Below, piece after piece: positions 1-11,464 of a DNA stretch of 64,000 nucleotides. A program made the position numbers and the translations under genes. The stretch is taken from contig JAAOOA010000002.1 of NCBI GenBank assembly GCA_012861695.1, positions 31,888,873 through 31,952,872 of the forward strand, in the 5' to 3' direction. How positions within the stretch are numbered: position 1 is the first letter of the stretch; each line of letters opens with the position of its first letter. The stretch comes from Trematomus loennbergii (lineage: Eukaryota; Chordata; Actinopteri; Perciformes; Nototheniidae). The notes below the pieces were generated by a model. It was not told the origin of the DNA and searched no databases. It saw only the letters and a list, made by a program, of their open reading frames with translations.

Positions 1-2
1 TT

Positions 3-51
3 CGTGACTCCACCACGCACTGCGGTGTTAAGGAGTCGTGGTGGAGTCACG
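3..51. repeat. perfect inverted repeat (hairpin)
   Basis: A 15-bp arm at 3-17 (CGTGACTCCACCACG) is exactly complementary to 37-51, with a 19-base loop. A second imperfect palindrome lies close by, around 112-140 (attttctggcg / cgccagaaaat). They probably belong to the end of a DNA transposon cut by the window edge; the family is not recognised. Confidence 0.6.
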
Positions 52-233
52 CATTCTGGTGAGACCAGGTTGACTACACTGTAAAAAAAATTTTTGTAAA
101 AAAACGGAAATTTTCTGGCGACAAGGGCGCCAGAAAATGTCCGTTAAAAAAAGGAAAAAAACTGTAAAATAAAATACGGAGATAACATGTAAAAAAAAAG
201 TTACTTACCTTACCACAAGTAGCGTCTATTACT

Positions 234-640
234 GTAATTTTACATGAAATCTTTTTATTTTAACATATATTATTTGTTAGAATAGAGTCATAAACCTCTA
301 GAAAACGGAATAATTATCTTTAAAAAATGATAAAAAAAGCTAAAATACATAAAATTACTTTTATTATTACAAAAAAGTACCGTGTATCTAAGACCATTTA
401 CCATTAAAACACAAAGAAAATAATGTAATTTTACTTTGCAAAAGCCTTAGTTTACATTAACTATCACATTTTTTGCCCAAAAAATCTGTAATTTTACAGG
501 AAATCTTTTTCTTTTAAATATATTAATTGTTAGAATATAGTTATACACCTCTAGAAAAACTGAATAAATATTTTTTTAAATGATCAAAAAAAGCTGAAAG
601 AAAGAAGATTACTGTTGTCATTTGAAAAAATACCGTAAAT
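234..640. repeat. AT-rich tandem repeat, about 253-bp period
   Basis: The segment at 234-350 recurs at 487-600 with the same landmarks (gtaattttaca, ttgttagaata, cctctagaaaa). The segment at 380-480 (taagaccattta, actttgcaaaagcc) recurs at 1775-1850, so the repeat resumes on the far side of the LINE insertions at about 640-1770. No coding content is seen. Confidence 0.6.
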
Positions 641-644
641 TCAA

Positions 645-948
645 GATTCAAGGCTTTATTGTCATTTGTACATTAGCTTCAGTGTAGACATGGCAATGAA
701 CAACTGAAGTCACAGGCTCCTCCAACAGTGCAACATATATATATAGAACATAGAACAAATAAAACAGAATAGAAATAGTGCAAGAAGAGTCTATATGCAA
801 GTAAACGGAATATGATTGCACTGCCGTACCAGGCCGTGATGCAGCCAGTCAGGATACTCTCTATGGTGCACCTGTAGAAGATGCAGATTATCCATGTTGA
901 ACTTCCTCAGCCTGCAGAACAATTACATCATAATGTCCAGGGACTTTT
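645..948 (-). mobile_element. Rex1/CR1-like LINE, 3' part
   Basis: Read on the minus strand, this segment encodes a peptide of the type FYRCTIESILTGCITAWYG, typical of the C-terminal end of Rex1/Babar-type reverse transcriptases. It is followed by an untranslated tail ending near 645. It pairs with the RT fragment at 1535-1770: both are on the same strand and in the right order for one element, later split by the L2-like insertion at 949-1395. The element is truncated and not functional. Confidence 0.7.
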
Positions 949-1395
949 CACATGGAGAGAAAACATACACATGTTGAGAGGAAACTGCATTTTTTTTTAA
1001 AACCACCCATTCGAACAAATTCCAAACTTCATTGCATCACAACAGAAGGTGTTCATCTGTGGAATAACTGTAATGATGAGCTGAAATACTGTGCAACTTT
1101 ATCTAAACTAAAACTCTTATTTAGAAACAAAATCCTGAATGGTTCCGAGCAGGACCTGTGAAGTGATGCTTGCTATTTCTTGTCGTTGTAAAAGTTATTT
1201 CTTTTTGGTTGTTTTGTACAAAAGAATGAATCCAATATCACAGATGCTGATGACGATGACCCAAACTTGTATTTTCATGAACAATGTACGCTGGGGGGGG
1301 GGGGTGGTAGGACCAGAAACGTTTTTAAGCTAAAATACGATAAATATTGTTTGTTTTGTTTCTAACATGTTCAATAAATTGACTAATACAATTTT
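949..1395 (+). mobile_element. L2-like LINE 3' end, inserted in the Rex1 copy
   Basis: The reading frame at 952-1161 has the C-terminal signature of fish L2-type LINE proteins (GVHLWNNCNDELK, then LSKLKLLFRNKILN). A 3' untranslated part follows and ends near a run with aataaattgactaat. Everything upstream of the last 70 or so codons is missing, as expected for 5' truncation on insertion. It lies between two pieces of a minus-strand Rex1 element, so it is the younger insertion. Confidence 0.65.
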
Positions 1396-1431
1396 GTTTT
1401 TAAAGAGCCGCTGTTTTGGTGATGGTGTTAG

Positions 1432-1530
1432 TGTGATGAGTCCATGTCAGGTCCTCAGTGATGAGTCCATGTCAGGTCCTCAGTGATGAGTCAGGTCCTC
1501 AGTGATGAGTCCATGTCAGGTCCTCAGTGA
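1432..1530. repeat. short tandem repeat, about 25-bp unit
   Basis: About four copies of a unit containing gatgagtccatgtcaggtcc followed by tcagt; one copy is shortened. It lies at the edge of the Rex1 RT fragment and seems to have expanded from Rex1 coding sequence, since the last unit runs directly into the RT fragment. Confidence 0.8.
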
Positions 1531-1534
1531 TGTG

Positions 1535-1770
1535 GACCCCAAGGAACCTGAAGCTGCTGACTCTCTCCACCGTAGTCCCATTGATGGCGATGGGGCGTGT
1601 CCCTCTCCTGCTGCTTCCTGTAGTCCACAATCAGCTCCTTGTTTTGCTGACGTTGAGATGGAGGTTGTTATCCTGGCACCAAGATGTCAGGTTTTCGACC
1701 TCTCTGTACGCCGTCTCGTCGCCGTCGGTGATCAGGCCGATGACGGTCGTGTCGTCAGCAAACTTCATGA
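1535..1770 (-). mobile_element. Rex1-like LINE reverse transcriptase fragment
   Basis: On the minus strand this encodes the catalytic-box region of a LINE reverse transcriptase: KFADDTTVIGLI, then ENLTSWCQDNNLHLNVSKTKE, then VSSFRFLGVHIT. FADD is the usual metal-binding motif. The frame breaks once near VSKTKE. The same region is seen in the longer Rex1 copy at 51957-53267. This is a dead fragment. Confidence 0.8.
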
Positions 1771-1870
1771 AATCTAAGACCATTTACATGTAAAACACAA
1801 AGTAAACATGTCATTTTACTTTGCAAAAGCCCAAGTTTACATTAACTGTCCGATGTTTTGTAGAAAAAAA

Positions 1871-2934
1871 ATCACAAATATATTATTGAAAATAATATCA
1901 CAAAAATAAAAACAATAAATAAAATATATTTTAAGTAATAATAAAGCAGAATAGACCGGCAATGAAACATTTCAACATTTAACAATAGCCAACATTTTGT
2001 TCAAAAGATAACGATTATAAACACTAAAGAAATCTACCAGTTATGTGCGTGCGTGTGTACATGACTATGTGTGTTTCAACTCTCTCCATTCAAAGTCAGC
2101 GACGTTTGTAATTAATGAATGCACCTTTATCTTTATCGAGTGCTGTTTTTGTTTGTATTCCTTCCTCTCCACTCTAGTCCCATTGTCCGGATTGATCTTG
2201 AATAGGCACCTGTTAAGACAGAAGTACACTTACATTTAGTGTTTAATTACACATTCTGTGGATGATACAGCCATTAATTGTCTTTACAGTTATACAGCTT
2301 GAAGTCAAAGGGCAATGCTACTCTTAAATGTACTTTTCATTAACTGTTATGATCATATCTGTGCATTTAAAGCATTGGTTTGAATAGTTTTGTTATATAA
2401 AGTCGTCACTTGGCATCACTATCACACTGGACAGTATCGCAGCAGGTCTGTAAACAGGAGCAAGCGGTCACATTTGAATGTGGGTAGCTACGAGTCCCAT
2501 CTTGAGAGTGTGTAACTGGGGCAGATGAGGTGCGTGTCAGTAGCAGAGTGAGCGGTGTAAAAGCATCGTAGTTAACCGAAAGAAGTTTAATGTGTTTGTT
2601 CACTGCAATAATACCAGGTTTTCTTTTGTTGTCCACAAAGGGCCCTCTTTCCGTCATTTTCATTGAGCTGAAGTAAACATACCACCGATTGGCTAAGAGT
2701 GAGTTTGAGCTTTTAGGGAGGAGCCAAAGCACACCACTGCAAAGGAAAGGGGTACGCTGAATTTACAACCCAAGACAAAACGAGAGCATAATGCGAAACA
2801 GAATGCAGCACAATAATCTTTTTATCTTGATTATCTTGTTTGTCAGGAGCACTTATCGTGTCTCAGAAATGTGCACAATCCTCTACTCTGTGGTTTAAGA
2901 TGGAATTACTTAATAATTACAATTCAAGTCTTAC
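1871..2934. other. no recognised gene
   Basis: AT-rich sequence. The longest open frame (2406-2732, minus) encodes no motif I recognise, has low complexity and no convincing splice context. I see no RNA gene or repeat structure here. Confidence 0.4.
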
Positions 2935-3062
2935 CTCTGCAAGAACTCCAGGGTAGCTCCCAGTTCTGAGCGATAACTGATGTTGAGGCAGTAATATGCT
3001 GCAAACATCAGCATCAGGGCGTCGACAACATTCAGGACACTGCCACTGACGATGGTCCTCTG
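2935..3062 (-). pseudogene. single coding exon fragment, multicopy fish gene family (SAMD3-like?)
   Basis: The minus strand reads SGSVLNVVDALMLMFAAYY, then CLNISYRSELGATLEFLQR, and ends at a good splice donor (GCAGAG then GTAAGA, donor at 2934). The pattern of a hydrophobic helix, then NI.Y, then TLEFLQR resembles the C-terminal region of a large uncharacterised fish family often annotated as SAMD3-like; that match is from memory. In-frame stops lie just upstream of the exon, and no partner exons were found with confidence. It is either one exon of a decayed gene or of a gene running from about 5400. Confidence 0.35.
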
Positions 3063-3371
3063 CTATCATGTAGTGTCCAGCTGTCAGGGGAGAACTCCCT
3101 TAAGGTACACAACAGGAAAAAGTCACAAAACATTTATAAATCCAAAAAAGATTTAGTGCAGATTGTTTTGTTTTGTTACTGGTGATCACATGGCCAATTG
3201 TATTTTAGGAATGATCAGCTCCTGCAGCTTTCTTTTCTTTCTTAAGTGTTTCCTAATGTTAACAGTGTAGAACATGTCACATCATAAAGGGATAGTTTGG
3301 GTGTTTAAAGTGGGGTTTTATAAAGGTACTTATCCATAGTCAGTGTATTACCTAGAGTAGATGATGGCCGG

Positions 3372-3572
3372 CAGGGGCGGACTGGGAAACGGTGGACCTC
3401 TGTCGCCTGTCAGCTTAACTTCAATGATGCCGTTTAAAAACAGCAAACCGACCCGGCCGTTCGGTGATTCTACAGATGGTCAGTCCGCCCCTGCCGGTAC
3501 CGAAGTGGGCCGAGTGGCCCGACCAGCCCATCGGGATTCGCCCCGAACGTCCCGATGGCCAGTCCGCCACTG
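3372..3572. mobile_element. short hAT-type MITE with 8-bp target duplication
   Basis: The ends are inverted repeats CAGGGGCGGACTGG (left) and its near-complement CCAGTCCGCCACTG (right). They are flanked by the perfect 8-bp direct repeat ATGGCCGG at 3364-3371 and 3573-3580. A terminal CAG and an 8-bp target duplication fit the hAT superfamily. The 201-bp element has no transposase. Confidence 0.8.
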
Positions 3573-3932
3573 ATGGCCGGGATGCCCCGAGCTTGGAGAT
3601 GCAGACAGGAGCAACCACCTGGAAGCAAAGCAATGTACTGCTCTGGACAGGGTCAGCAGAAAAACATATTTTAGCCACCTCTTGATGATTTCCATATCCT
3701 TTCACTGTTTGCATAGCAATACCATATAGGACATTGAGAATTTATAACACTTGTAATATGGCAAGAAATCTTACTTGAGGATCTCTGGCTGCTGTTTATT
3801 CTTGGTAGGTTGCAATTACTGGTACTGCAGCTACAGTAACAGCTGAGGGAAAAAAAGAGACACAAGTTTGCACATGCTTAAGCAAAAATAACTTAAATAA
3901 CACAGCAGCAGCTTTAAGTACAGTAATACCAC

Positions 3933-4663
3933 TCAGAGTTCCCGTTATGACCGGTAAAATATGCTGAAGACCGGCAAATCGAAATCTCTCCGGTCAAAAT
4001 AATTTCCCTTTAGCACAATACCGCATCAGTTGCGCCACTTATGTGACAGACAAGAATAGTCAATTCTAATGTCTAACATTTAATGTGGAGAAAGAGATGT
4101 CCTGTATGGGTTGATTGTGCGTTGATCTGTTGGTAATGTCTCGGGGTTCCGGTGGGCATGTAAACAAATGCATAATGCTGCGCTATACTTTGCGGCCTCA
4201 CCCGGTTGCATAGCGACGCTTATTGTTTAGGTGTCTTTTAATAAGCAGGTAGTCATATCATTAGCTAGAACTAGCTGGATCTGAGCGGAACAAAACACAC
4301 ACTTCAGGTTAGAATATCACGTAGCTATTTTAATTACCTCTCAAACTACCTAAACTAGTTATATGTTTAGTTTTTACTGGGTTGCTCATTACTGGATCCG
4401 CGAGCTGCATGATACTGACGGGCTGTCAGGAGAGGGAGAGAGAGTGCTCCGTTTATTATTCCCGTGTTATAAATTACTGTACACTTTTGAATAATGTAGT
4501 TAATCTACTAGAATTAGTTTGTTTAATATCGAATCATATCAATTTGTTTAAAAGCTCAATAAATAAGAAGACCTTTGACCGGCACTTTTCTCATTTTGTC
4601 CGGAAGATTTAAATATTAACGGACATGTTGACCGGCAAAAAAATATTCTAACGGGAACTCTGA
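3933..4663. mobile_element. hAT-type non-autonomous element
   Basis: Terminal inverted repeats TCAGAGTTCCCGTTA (left) and its complement TAACGGGAACTCTGA (right) bound 731 bp. The flanks aataccac (3925-3932) and attaccac (4664-4671) match at 7 of 8 positions, as expected for an old 8-bp duplication. An internal stretch (about 4320-4410) recurs at 23500-23610, so a fragment of the same family lies there. No transposase frame is seen. Confidence 0.7.
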
Positions 4664-4671
4664 ATTACCAC

Positions 4672-6281
4672 TTCAAGTATAAGACCTGAGTACTTCTACT
4701 CTTATTCAAGTACAAGATCAGAGAACTTCTCCCACCTCTGATTATAGCCTTAACATAGGATTTAAAAGATATGGATAATGTGCATTGTGTGTAACATTAT
4801 GCCCACAAAAAAATCGATTATAAAACTAAGGATTGAGCTAACATTAGGAGTTAGTGACAATGTATGCTAGTTAGCTAGCTAAACTATTTATTAAATAATA
4901 TTGCGAAAAAGTAACTCTGAAACATTCACTGCACATCAGCTCAGCCACTCGAGCACCATTAAAAAATTAAAAAGTAACACCCTGCATAATGACGGCATAG
5001 AACAGCTCAATTTCAAAGCATGGTAGCTAGCTGCTACCGTAGCTAGCTAGCTGCTACCTAGCTATGGTAACGTTAGCTAACATTACTTTGTTTTCGGTCA
5101 TTAAACAAAATGTATACCATAGCTAGGACTTTGACGTTTGCAATGTTTTAAGTCTTGAGTGTTTTGAATCCGTTGATAAATAGTTTTTACCGTTACCTCT
5201 GAAAGTGCTGATTCCTCTCCTCTGGGCGCTCCACGTGCAGTCTGAGTGGTCTCACTCTCTGTAGTATCAGTGCCTCAAAGCATGATGGGTAAAGTGCAGC
5301 AGAAGTCTCGTCTCTGATTGGCTGCAAATCGATTGCCCTGAAAATCCTTTGATGAACATCCAATCCTTGTATTATTTTAAGAATTGGTAACGCCACACCA
5401 TAAAGATTAATTTAAAAGAAAAAAAAATGGGGTGCAAACTATTTACATTGCAATTATAATTGTTTAATTCTTTGGATTTTATTTTCTTAATTTACAAAAT
5501 GACAATGTAACTAGTTGATAAATAATAAAACAAACACTGAAGGCCTTCCAAAGACACAAGCAAAATATGTTATAAGACTTCTTTATTGTCAGTTTATTCT
5601 TTTAAATTGAGAATAGAGAACACTGATAACTAATGTTGGTGCACATTTATATAAGTTTGATTATGATCAGGAATATCCCATCTGTACTTTGCAGTCCTGT
5701 CCCAAGTACAAGTTAAGTAGGTATTAATCAACGTGTACATATCATTTTTAGTCATGCATAGTACTGCCTTCCTGTTTGCTTTATTTTTGAGAAACCTATT
5801 CTGCACCTACCTGGGTTTTAAGAGAGTCCAATACCCCATGAGACTGTTCAGTCTCATAAAACATGCTCAATTTACTTTTTGAAAACACAAGCTCACAATA
5901 AAGTCAGATGGGAGATCTACAGAAGCAAAGTGTGATAGACAAAGATGCATTCCTATATTAAACAAACAGAAAATAAATCTTTGTTGTTCCACGAGGCAGT
6001 TGTAGCCATAGCAAATGGATTAACAAGTGAATTTATGTACTTAACCTTCAACTACCTGCTGCCTGAAATCCCTGTGACATCACTGTAGATTGTTGTAACC
6101 AACTAGCTGTGTGGGACATTATCACAATACATATTTAAGTTAATTGACTTGGATTGTAAATGTATTTCGCTGTAGCTACTAGCTTTGTCAACATGCTTTG
6201 GTGAAGGCCTATTCTTTCAATGTGATGCATTGAATAGTTGGATATTATTAGACGTCTAAAAGGACAACATTGTTCGTTTTA
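4672..6281. other. mostly featureless; possible first exon or promoter near 5195-5400 (minus)
   Basis: The GC-richer patch 5195-5400 holds a reverse CCAAT box (gattggct, about 5315), a short open frame on the minus strand and a possible splice donor (CAGAG then GTAACG, about 5199). This would suit a 5' exon of a minus-strand gene leading toward 2935-3062, but nothing links them. The rest is AT-rich with no recognised gene. Confidence 0.25.
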
Positions 6282-7167
6282 CTGTAATTGCAATGCTAAT
6301 ACCAATTTAGCATAGTGGTAGCACTAACTGCTAACACGGTTTTGATATTCAGAGTCTGGCTGTTAGTGCATGTTCAATGTTATGGGCTAAATTGTACATG
6401 CTAGTGTGATAAGGCCTAGGGGAAGATGCTAATGTTATTTAACTTCTAGATCCTTTCATTTTTTACTTAGAGTGAAACTCAATATGTTTTTTGCATACTG
6501 TGCGCCAATCACTCTGTGTTTTAAATATTGAGTCACACATTTTAGAACATTGATACATTTCTAAAAGCTACTTTCCTAACAAACATGGTGCAGTTGTAGC
6601 AATCGCTACGAGAATGCACTCTGTGTTAGCTGCACAAGGCACTTTGCGGTAGCTTCACGTCTCTGATGATCTGAAAAGCTAAATGATGTCAGAAATGTAC
6701 ACAGCTTTTTCTTGTGTTGAAACAGATCAGCAGGTCAATGTTACTTGGGTTGTGAACGCACAACAGTTGGTTGTTTGTTAGTAGAGTTGCTTTACTGTAA
6801 TCGCAATGCTAATACCAATTTAGCATAGTGGTAGCACTAACTGCTAACAAGGTTTTGATATTCAGAGTAGGCTGGCTGTAAGTGCTTGCTAGCATGTTCA
6901 ATGTTATGGGCTTATGCTAGTGTGATAAGGCCTAGGGGAAGATGCTAATGTTATTTAACTTCTAGATCCTTTCATTTTTCGCTTACAGTGAAACTCAATA
7001 TGTTTTTTGCATACTGTCTGCCAATCACCGTTAGCTGCACAAGTGACTTTGCGGTAGCTTCGCGTCTCTGATCATCTGAAAAGCTAAATGATGTCAGAAA
7101 TTGGCACAGCTTTTTCTTGTGTTGAAAGAGATCAGCAGGTCAATGTTACTTGGGCTGTGAACGCACC
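6282..7167. repeat. tandem duplication, about 0.5-kb unit
   Basis: Sequence from 6282 (tgtaattgcaatgctaatacc) to about 6762 is repeated from 6797 to about 7167. Both copies share many landmarks, including the segment from aaatgatgtcagaaat to tgtgaacgcac at the right end. The second copy is shorter because of a gap near 7028. It is not coding. Confidence 0.8.
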
Positions 7168-7365
7168 GAACACCAAAACTGCTCCCTGGCGCCGGCTATC
7201 TGGCAGCCTCTCTGCGATCCCCTCTCCTATCCGCATGTGGTTGTGTTTGTGCATGTATATGCTCTGTGTGTTTGTGCATGTACAGTATATCCTCCCTGTG
7301 TGTGTAATGTGTTTAAACACAACAGAGTGGGGGAAGACATTTCCCTCTGAGTGATGAATACATGA

Positions 7366-7390
7366 TATCTTCTTCTTCTTCTTCTTCTTC
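7366..7390. repeat. (CTT)n microsatellite
   Basis: About eight CTT triplets in a row. Confidence 0.9.
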
Positions 7391-7392
7391 TA

Positions 7393-8170
7393 CTTAGAAA
7401 TCATAAGTGAATGGTCACATTAGGTTTGCCTGCAGTGAATGCTGACAGCTATGAGCTAGTTTATAGATGTATCATGGCATAGCCAAATGTCTCCTATATA
7501 ACCCACAGGCTGTTACTGGTGGGTTATAGTATCATTTTATATCTGAATTGTGCTCTGGTAGGAATTCGCACCCAACATGCTAACAGTCAAGTTTTTTTTT
7601 AACTCTATGGTTTTACACAGTTTTTATAACATGAAATTCACATATTTAACAATTAAATCTTCAAATTAATACAAATGTAGCAATAAAGTGAAAGTCAAAA
7701 TGTGTTAAAATGTAGTTTTTTTTTTACTATAATAGGATAGTCAATACCTGTGTTTTTTCAGTTTATCAATGTAAAGTAGTGGTTAAATTAAGCAAAATTA
7801 CTAAATATTTCTTTCTTTACTCATATATTTTCTTGCAATTATACATTTTTTAAATGAGTATTAACAGTATTTGTTATGTATTTGACAGTTATATATAGCC
7901 ATAACAAAAGTATTTTTTAGTAAAATTACAGAAAATGCAGCTAATTTTGCCAACAGAAAATCATTTATTTTTACGGTTAGTTTTGTTAAATTCGCATTTA
8001 AAAACTGCTAAAAAACTGCTAAAAAACAGATAAATAATGTATTCCATTTCTACAGTTTTTTTTTGTTAAAATACATGACACATTTCAATAAACCGTTTAT
8101 TCTTGTAAATTGAATATGATTTTCTGTAATTATGAAATACAATAAAAAACTGTAATTTTTTTTTACAGTG
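7393..8170. other. AT-rich spacer left of the receptor array
   Basis: No gene is seen. From about 7640 the sequence is very AT-rich with T and A runs and resembles the repeats at 60-640. Homology to the receptor repeat unit begins at about 8171 (aatgaccccataaagggcc; compare 54848 onward). Confidence 0.5.
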
Positions 8171-8400
8171 TAATGACCCCATAAAGGGCCATAAATATTT
8201 GGTTTAACCAATCACAACGAAAAACAATTGCATAGGTGAAGACTACGGACAGCTCGTGTGAAATGTGTTTGGAGATTGACTATTAATAATGTGATTAATT
8301 ATTAAATTAATTCAAACAATAGTATTGAAAGGTTTTTTCAAGTGTCTATTACTAAGACTGGAACAATTCCAGGTTACTTTTGAGAACATACATTAAAGGA

Positions 8401-9923
8401 CATCAAAACAGGTGACGCTAGGTAGCTAAAAATGCTAACATTTTTACCTTGGCTCTGTAGTCTCTCCAAAGTGGTCTTCAATGGCATTAAAACGATAAAA
8501 ACGCTGCTGAAGTTAATCCATAGGTTAATCCAATGTGTCTGTGTCCCTTTGAAATTATTTCTGATAATCTATGACCAATAAAACGGATAATCCATGCTAT
8601 TCCGTTTCTAGGTGTCAGAGCTAGAATGTAGCTTCACTCGAATGCAAAACTGCATGTGCGAAGCCCCCACCTCTTTTGTTCACAATGAGTGTGTGTGGGG
8701 GACTCCCCCTTCGATTATATTGGCTCTAACGGTCAGAAAGAGGTGTCAACCATCAAAATCGAGCAAGGGAGGCCAGAGATATGGAAAATCCACCCAAATG
8801 ACCCAGAAGTGGTTTCTTTTTGCTAAATCTCTCTAAAAAGGTCAAATGTCACTTGTTTTGCATCAATCTTGATACAGGGTACTTATTATGGCCCAATCCC
8901 AAACCACTCCTCGACCCTACCCCTCCGTGACGGAGTGAACTCCGTCTGTAGCCACATTCGCAGCTCAATGAGGCTCCCTCCTGTCAGATGGAGGGAGTAA
9001 ATACAGCGGCAAGCTTTGGGACGGCCTCCCCTCTCTCCGGCAGAAACAGGAAATGCCGTAACTGTATGTAACAACGGTTTCAAATCAGCATCTCTTAGAC
9101 AAAAAATGTAAATTAATAACTCAAATAAAACTCCAAACATCTTTCATTGTGTTACTTTTTCTGTAAAGCTCTTTTAGTTTTAAACCTGATGTTTATAAGC
9201 TTCTTAGTTTTTGCAACAGTCTGTAAATATACACAACTTTATAATAAAATGCACACATTTAACTTTTTCTAGACTAAACACAGGTACGATCCTAAGTTAA
9301 AAAAATATGAGGTTATCCTGAGGTTGTTAACATCGCAGTTTATCAGTGGATGTTTGCTGGAACTACTTTTTAACAGCGTGTTTCCTGACGGACACACACA
9401 GCGTGACTCCGGTCAGGTAGAGACCGGTCTCAAGTCAGCACCGCTGCAGACTCGCTGTTTGAGGCTTGATAGCCCACTCCCCCTCACACCGCTCCACACT
9501 CGTTGGTTTGGAACAGCACTTAATGTGGCGGACCCTCCGCGCGAACGCGCAAACGGAGGGGTAGTGTGTAGGGGTGGGGTGTAGGGGGCGGTTTGGGATT
9601 GGGCCTATATGTTGTACTTTGGATTCCTAAAGCTTTTAGTCTACCTTACCATCATCCAAGGGTAGTTTTCACTATAAGTACAAAATATTTTTTGGACGGA
9701 CACTATAATTTACAGTTTTTTACAATGTAAAATCTGAATTTTCTTTAAAATAAAAAACATCTATATTGATTGTGACTTTTCTACATCCAACTCACAGGTT
9801 TATCATTACTTTGAGAAAAAAGATTATTAATTTAACCCTTTTAGAAGGGAAGATATGGTCATTTGTTCTGGGAATGTCATTTTCGAGCCTGAGACCTGAA
9901 AAACAGGCTCAGGGCTTAACAGG
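8401..9923. mobile_element. piggyBac-like TTAA element, left end deleted
   Basis: The right end gggcttaacagg is followed by TTAA (9924-9927) and then unit sequence tgaaatttcatttg. The empty site reads acTTAAtgaaatt in units 4 and 5 (about 55090 and 62331). The left end is missing: unit sequence stops at about 8400 and continues directly with internal element sequence (catcaaaacaggtgacg) that lies about 370 bp inside the complete copy at 53585-54759. So a deletion removed the element start and about 14 bp of flank. It is non-autonomous and contains the nested element 8890-9605. Confidence 0.75.
8890..9605. mobile_element. nested TIR element, GGCCCAATCCCAAACC ends, 3-bp target duplication
   Basis: Inverted ends GGCCCAATCCCAAACC (left) and GGTTTGGGATTGGGCC (right) enclose 716 bp. 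The surrounding piggyBac-like element is uninterrupted at 16630-16645 and 54431-54445 (acttattatatgttg). Comparing these gives the exact borders and a TAT duplication at 8887-8889 and 9606-9608. A 3-bp duplication would suit PIF/Harbinger, but TAT is not its usual TWA target, so the family is left open. No transposase is seen. Confidence 0.75.
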
Positions 9924-10564
9924 TTAATGAAATTTCATTTGAACAATTCCATTTTATTTGTAATTGTTGCATTTTAAGACTCAGATGATTGAGAAACATC
10001 AGATGTATTTTAGACCAAACAAACCCAGACCCAACACTTACTGGTAGCTACATCATATTGTAAAGCTAATGTACATGTTATAATGGTGCGTATGCTTACA
10101 GCTGAGCATTGTATGTGTTTCAGTTGGTGTGCTGTGTCCCAAAATATGGAATCTTTGAAATTGGTTATATTTAAAATATAATAATAAGAATATTCAAAAA
10201 CAAATTATGAACTTGTTGAAGGATTTGTGGACTATGGGATGTTGTATTTTCCTCTTTGGCAATAATATTATAGCAATTCAGCCAGCTTTTCTTACGATTA
10301 TGCAGTATTTCATATTTTTTTGGAAATGTTTATCAAGTACCACACACGGTCTGAATGTTGACTTTATTTATTCACTTTATTTTATATTTTCAGTAACTGA
10401 TCAAAATGTATTGTAAAATAGGGTATTATTAGTAAATTCACAAAATTACATTACAATTAGTAAAATATTGAGCATAAAAGAAACTCCAATATGAATATTT
10501 AAATCAACAAGAAAAGCATATTTGAATGTGCACAGTATAGGCTTTATAAAGCCATCTACATATT

Positions 10565-11464
10565 TTACAAACCCCTGCTCATTAAACGTTTCTTGGTGTT
10601 TTTCTCTGGCTTAAATAAATAATAACACATTTTGGAGCAAATATACACGTAATTAGTCCAAAACTGGAGGCCAGAATGGCAAATATCTCCACAGCCACAG
10701 TATATTTCCCAGGAGAGCTGACATAAGCTGGGATAAATGTGATCCAGACTGCACAGAATATCAACATGCTGAATGTGATAAGCTTGGCTTCATTAAAGTT
10801 ATTAGGTAGTTTCCGAGCTAGGACAGCTAACACAAAGCAAAAGACAGCCAGTAAGCCTATATATCCAAGAACAGCCCAGAACCCCAAAGCTGATCCTAAT
10901 GCACACTCCAGGATGATTCTCTCCTTGTATGTCGTGAGGTTTTTCATTGGAAATGGGGGACTAAGAACTAACCAAATAGTGCATATCAAAACTTGAATAA
11001 ATGTGAAAGACACTGTAGTCAATCTTTGCTGTGAAGGCCCAAACCATTTCATCAAATTACTACCTGGTAGTGTAACTCTGAAGGCCGTCAGAACTACTAT
11101 AGTTTTTCCAAGAACACAAGACATGCAGAGGACGAATGTGATCCCAAACGCTGTGTGGCGCAGCATGCAGGACCATTCCGAGGGTGCTCCAATGAACGTT
11201 AATGAACATAAGAAACATAGAGTCAGGGAGAAGAGCAGCAAGAAGCTCAGCTCAGAGTTGTTGGCCCTGACAATTGGTGAGCTCCTGTGACGATAGAACA
11301 CAGCCGCTGTTATAATGGCGAGACAGGCACCACCGATTGAAAAAGCAGCCAAGACGATTCCAAGGGGCTCGTTGAAGGAAAGAAACTCTACAGGTTTGGG
11401 AAGACATGTATCTCTCTCTCATTAGGCCAGAATTCCTTGGGGCAAGGGAAACAATCAAAGGAAT
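10565..11464 (-). pseudogene. copy 1 exon 7: seven-transmembrane domain
   Basis: The acceptor (tttttcag) precedes [20 protein letters not shown]. The frame 10582-11352 then covers all seven helices: [19 protein letters not shown] (TM1), [15 protein letters not shown] (TM2), [18 protein letters not shown] (TM3), the PKxFN-like loop motif [15 protein letters not shown] before TM6, and [18 protein letters not shown] (TM7). A 1-bp deletion separates the cysteine-rich lead from TM1. Another near the end replaces the normal KPEKNT tail with a short shifted tail ending at 10582. Confidence 0.9.

Noticed and set aside
2406..2732. Minus-strand ORF of 108 codons
   Set aside because: No recognisable motif, AT-rich surroundings, no conserved splice sites; chance ORF is more likely.
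10739..11290. Plus-strand ORFs opposite the seven-helix exons (also at 24571, 34842, 55983, 56394)
   Set aside because: They are antisense shadows of the conserved receptor exon and appear in every copy for that reason.
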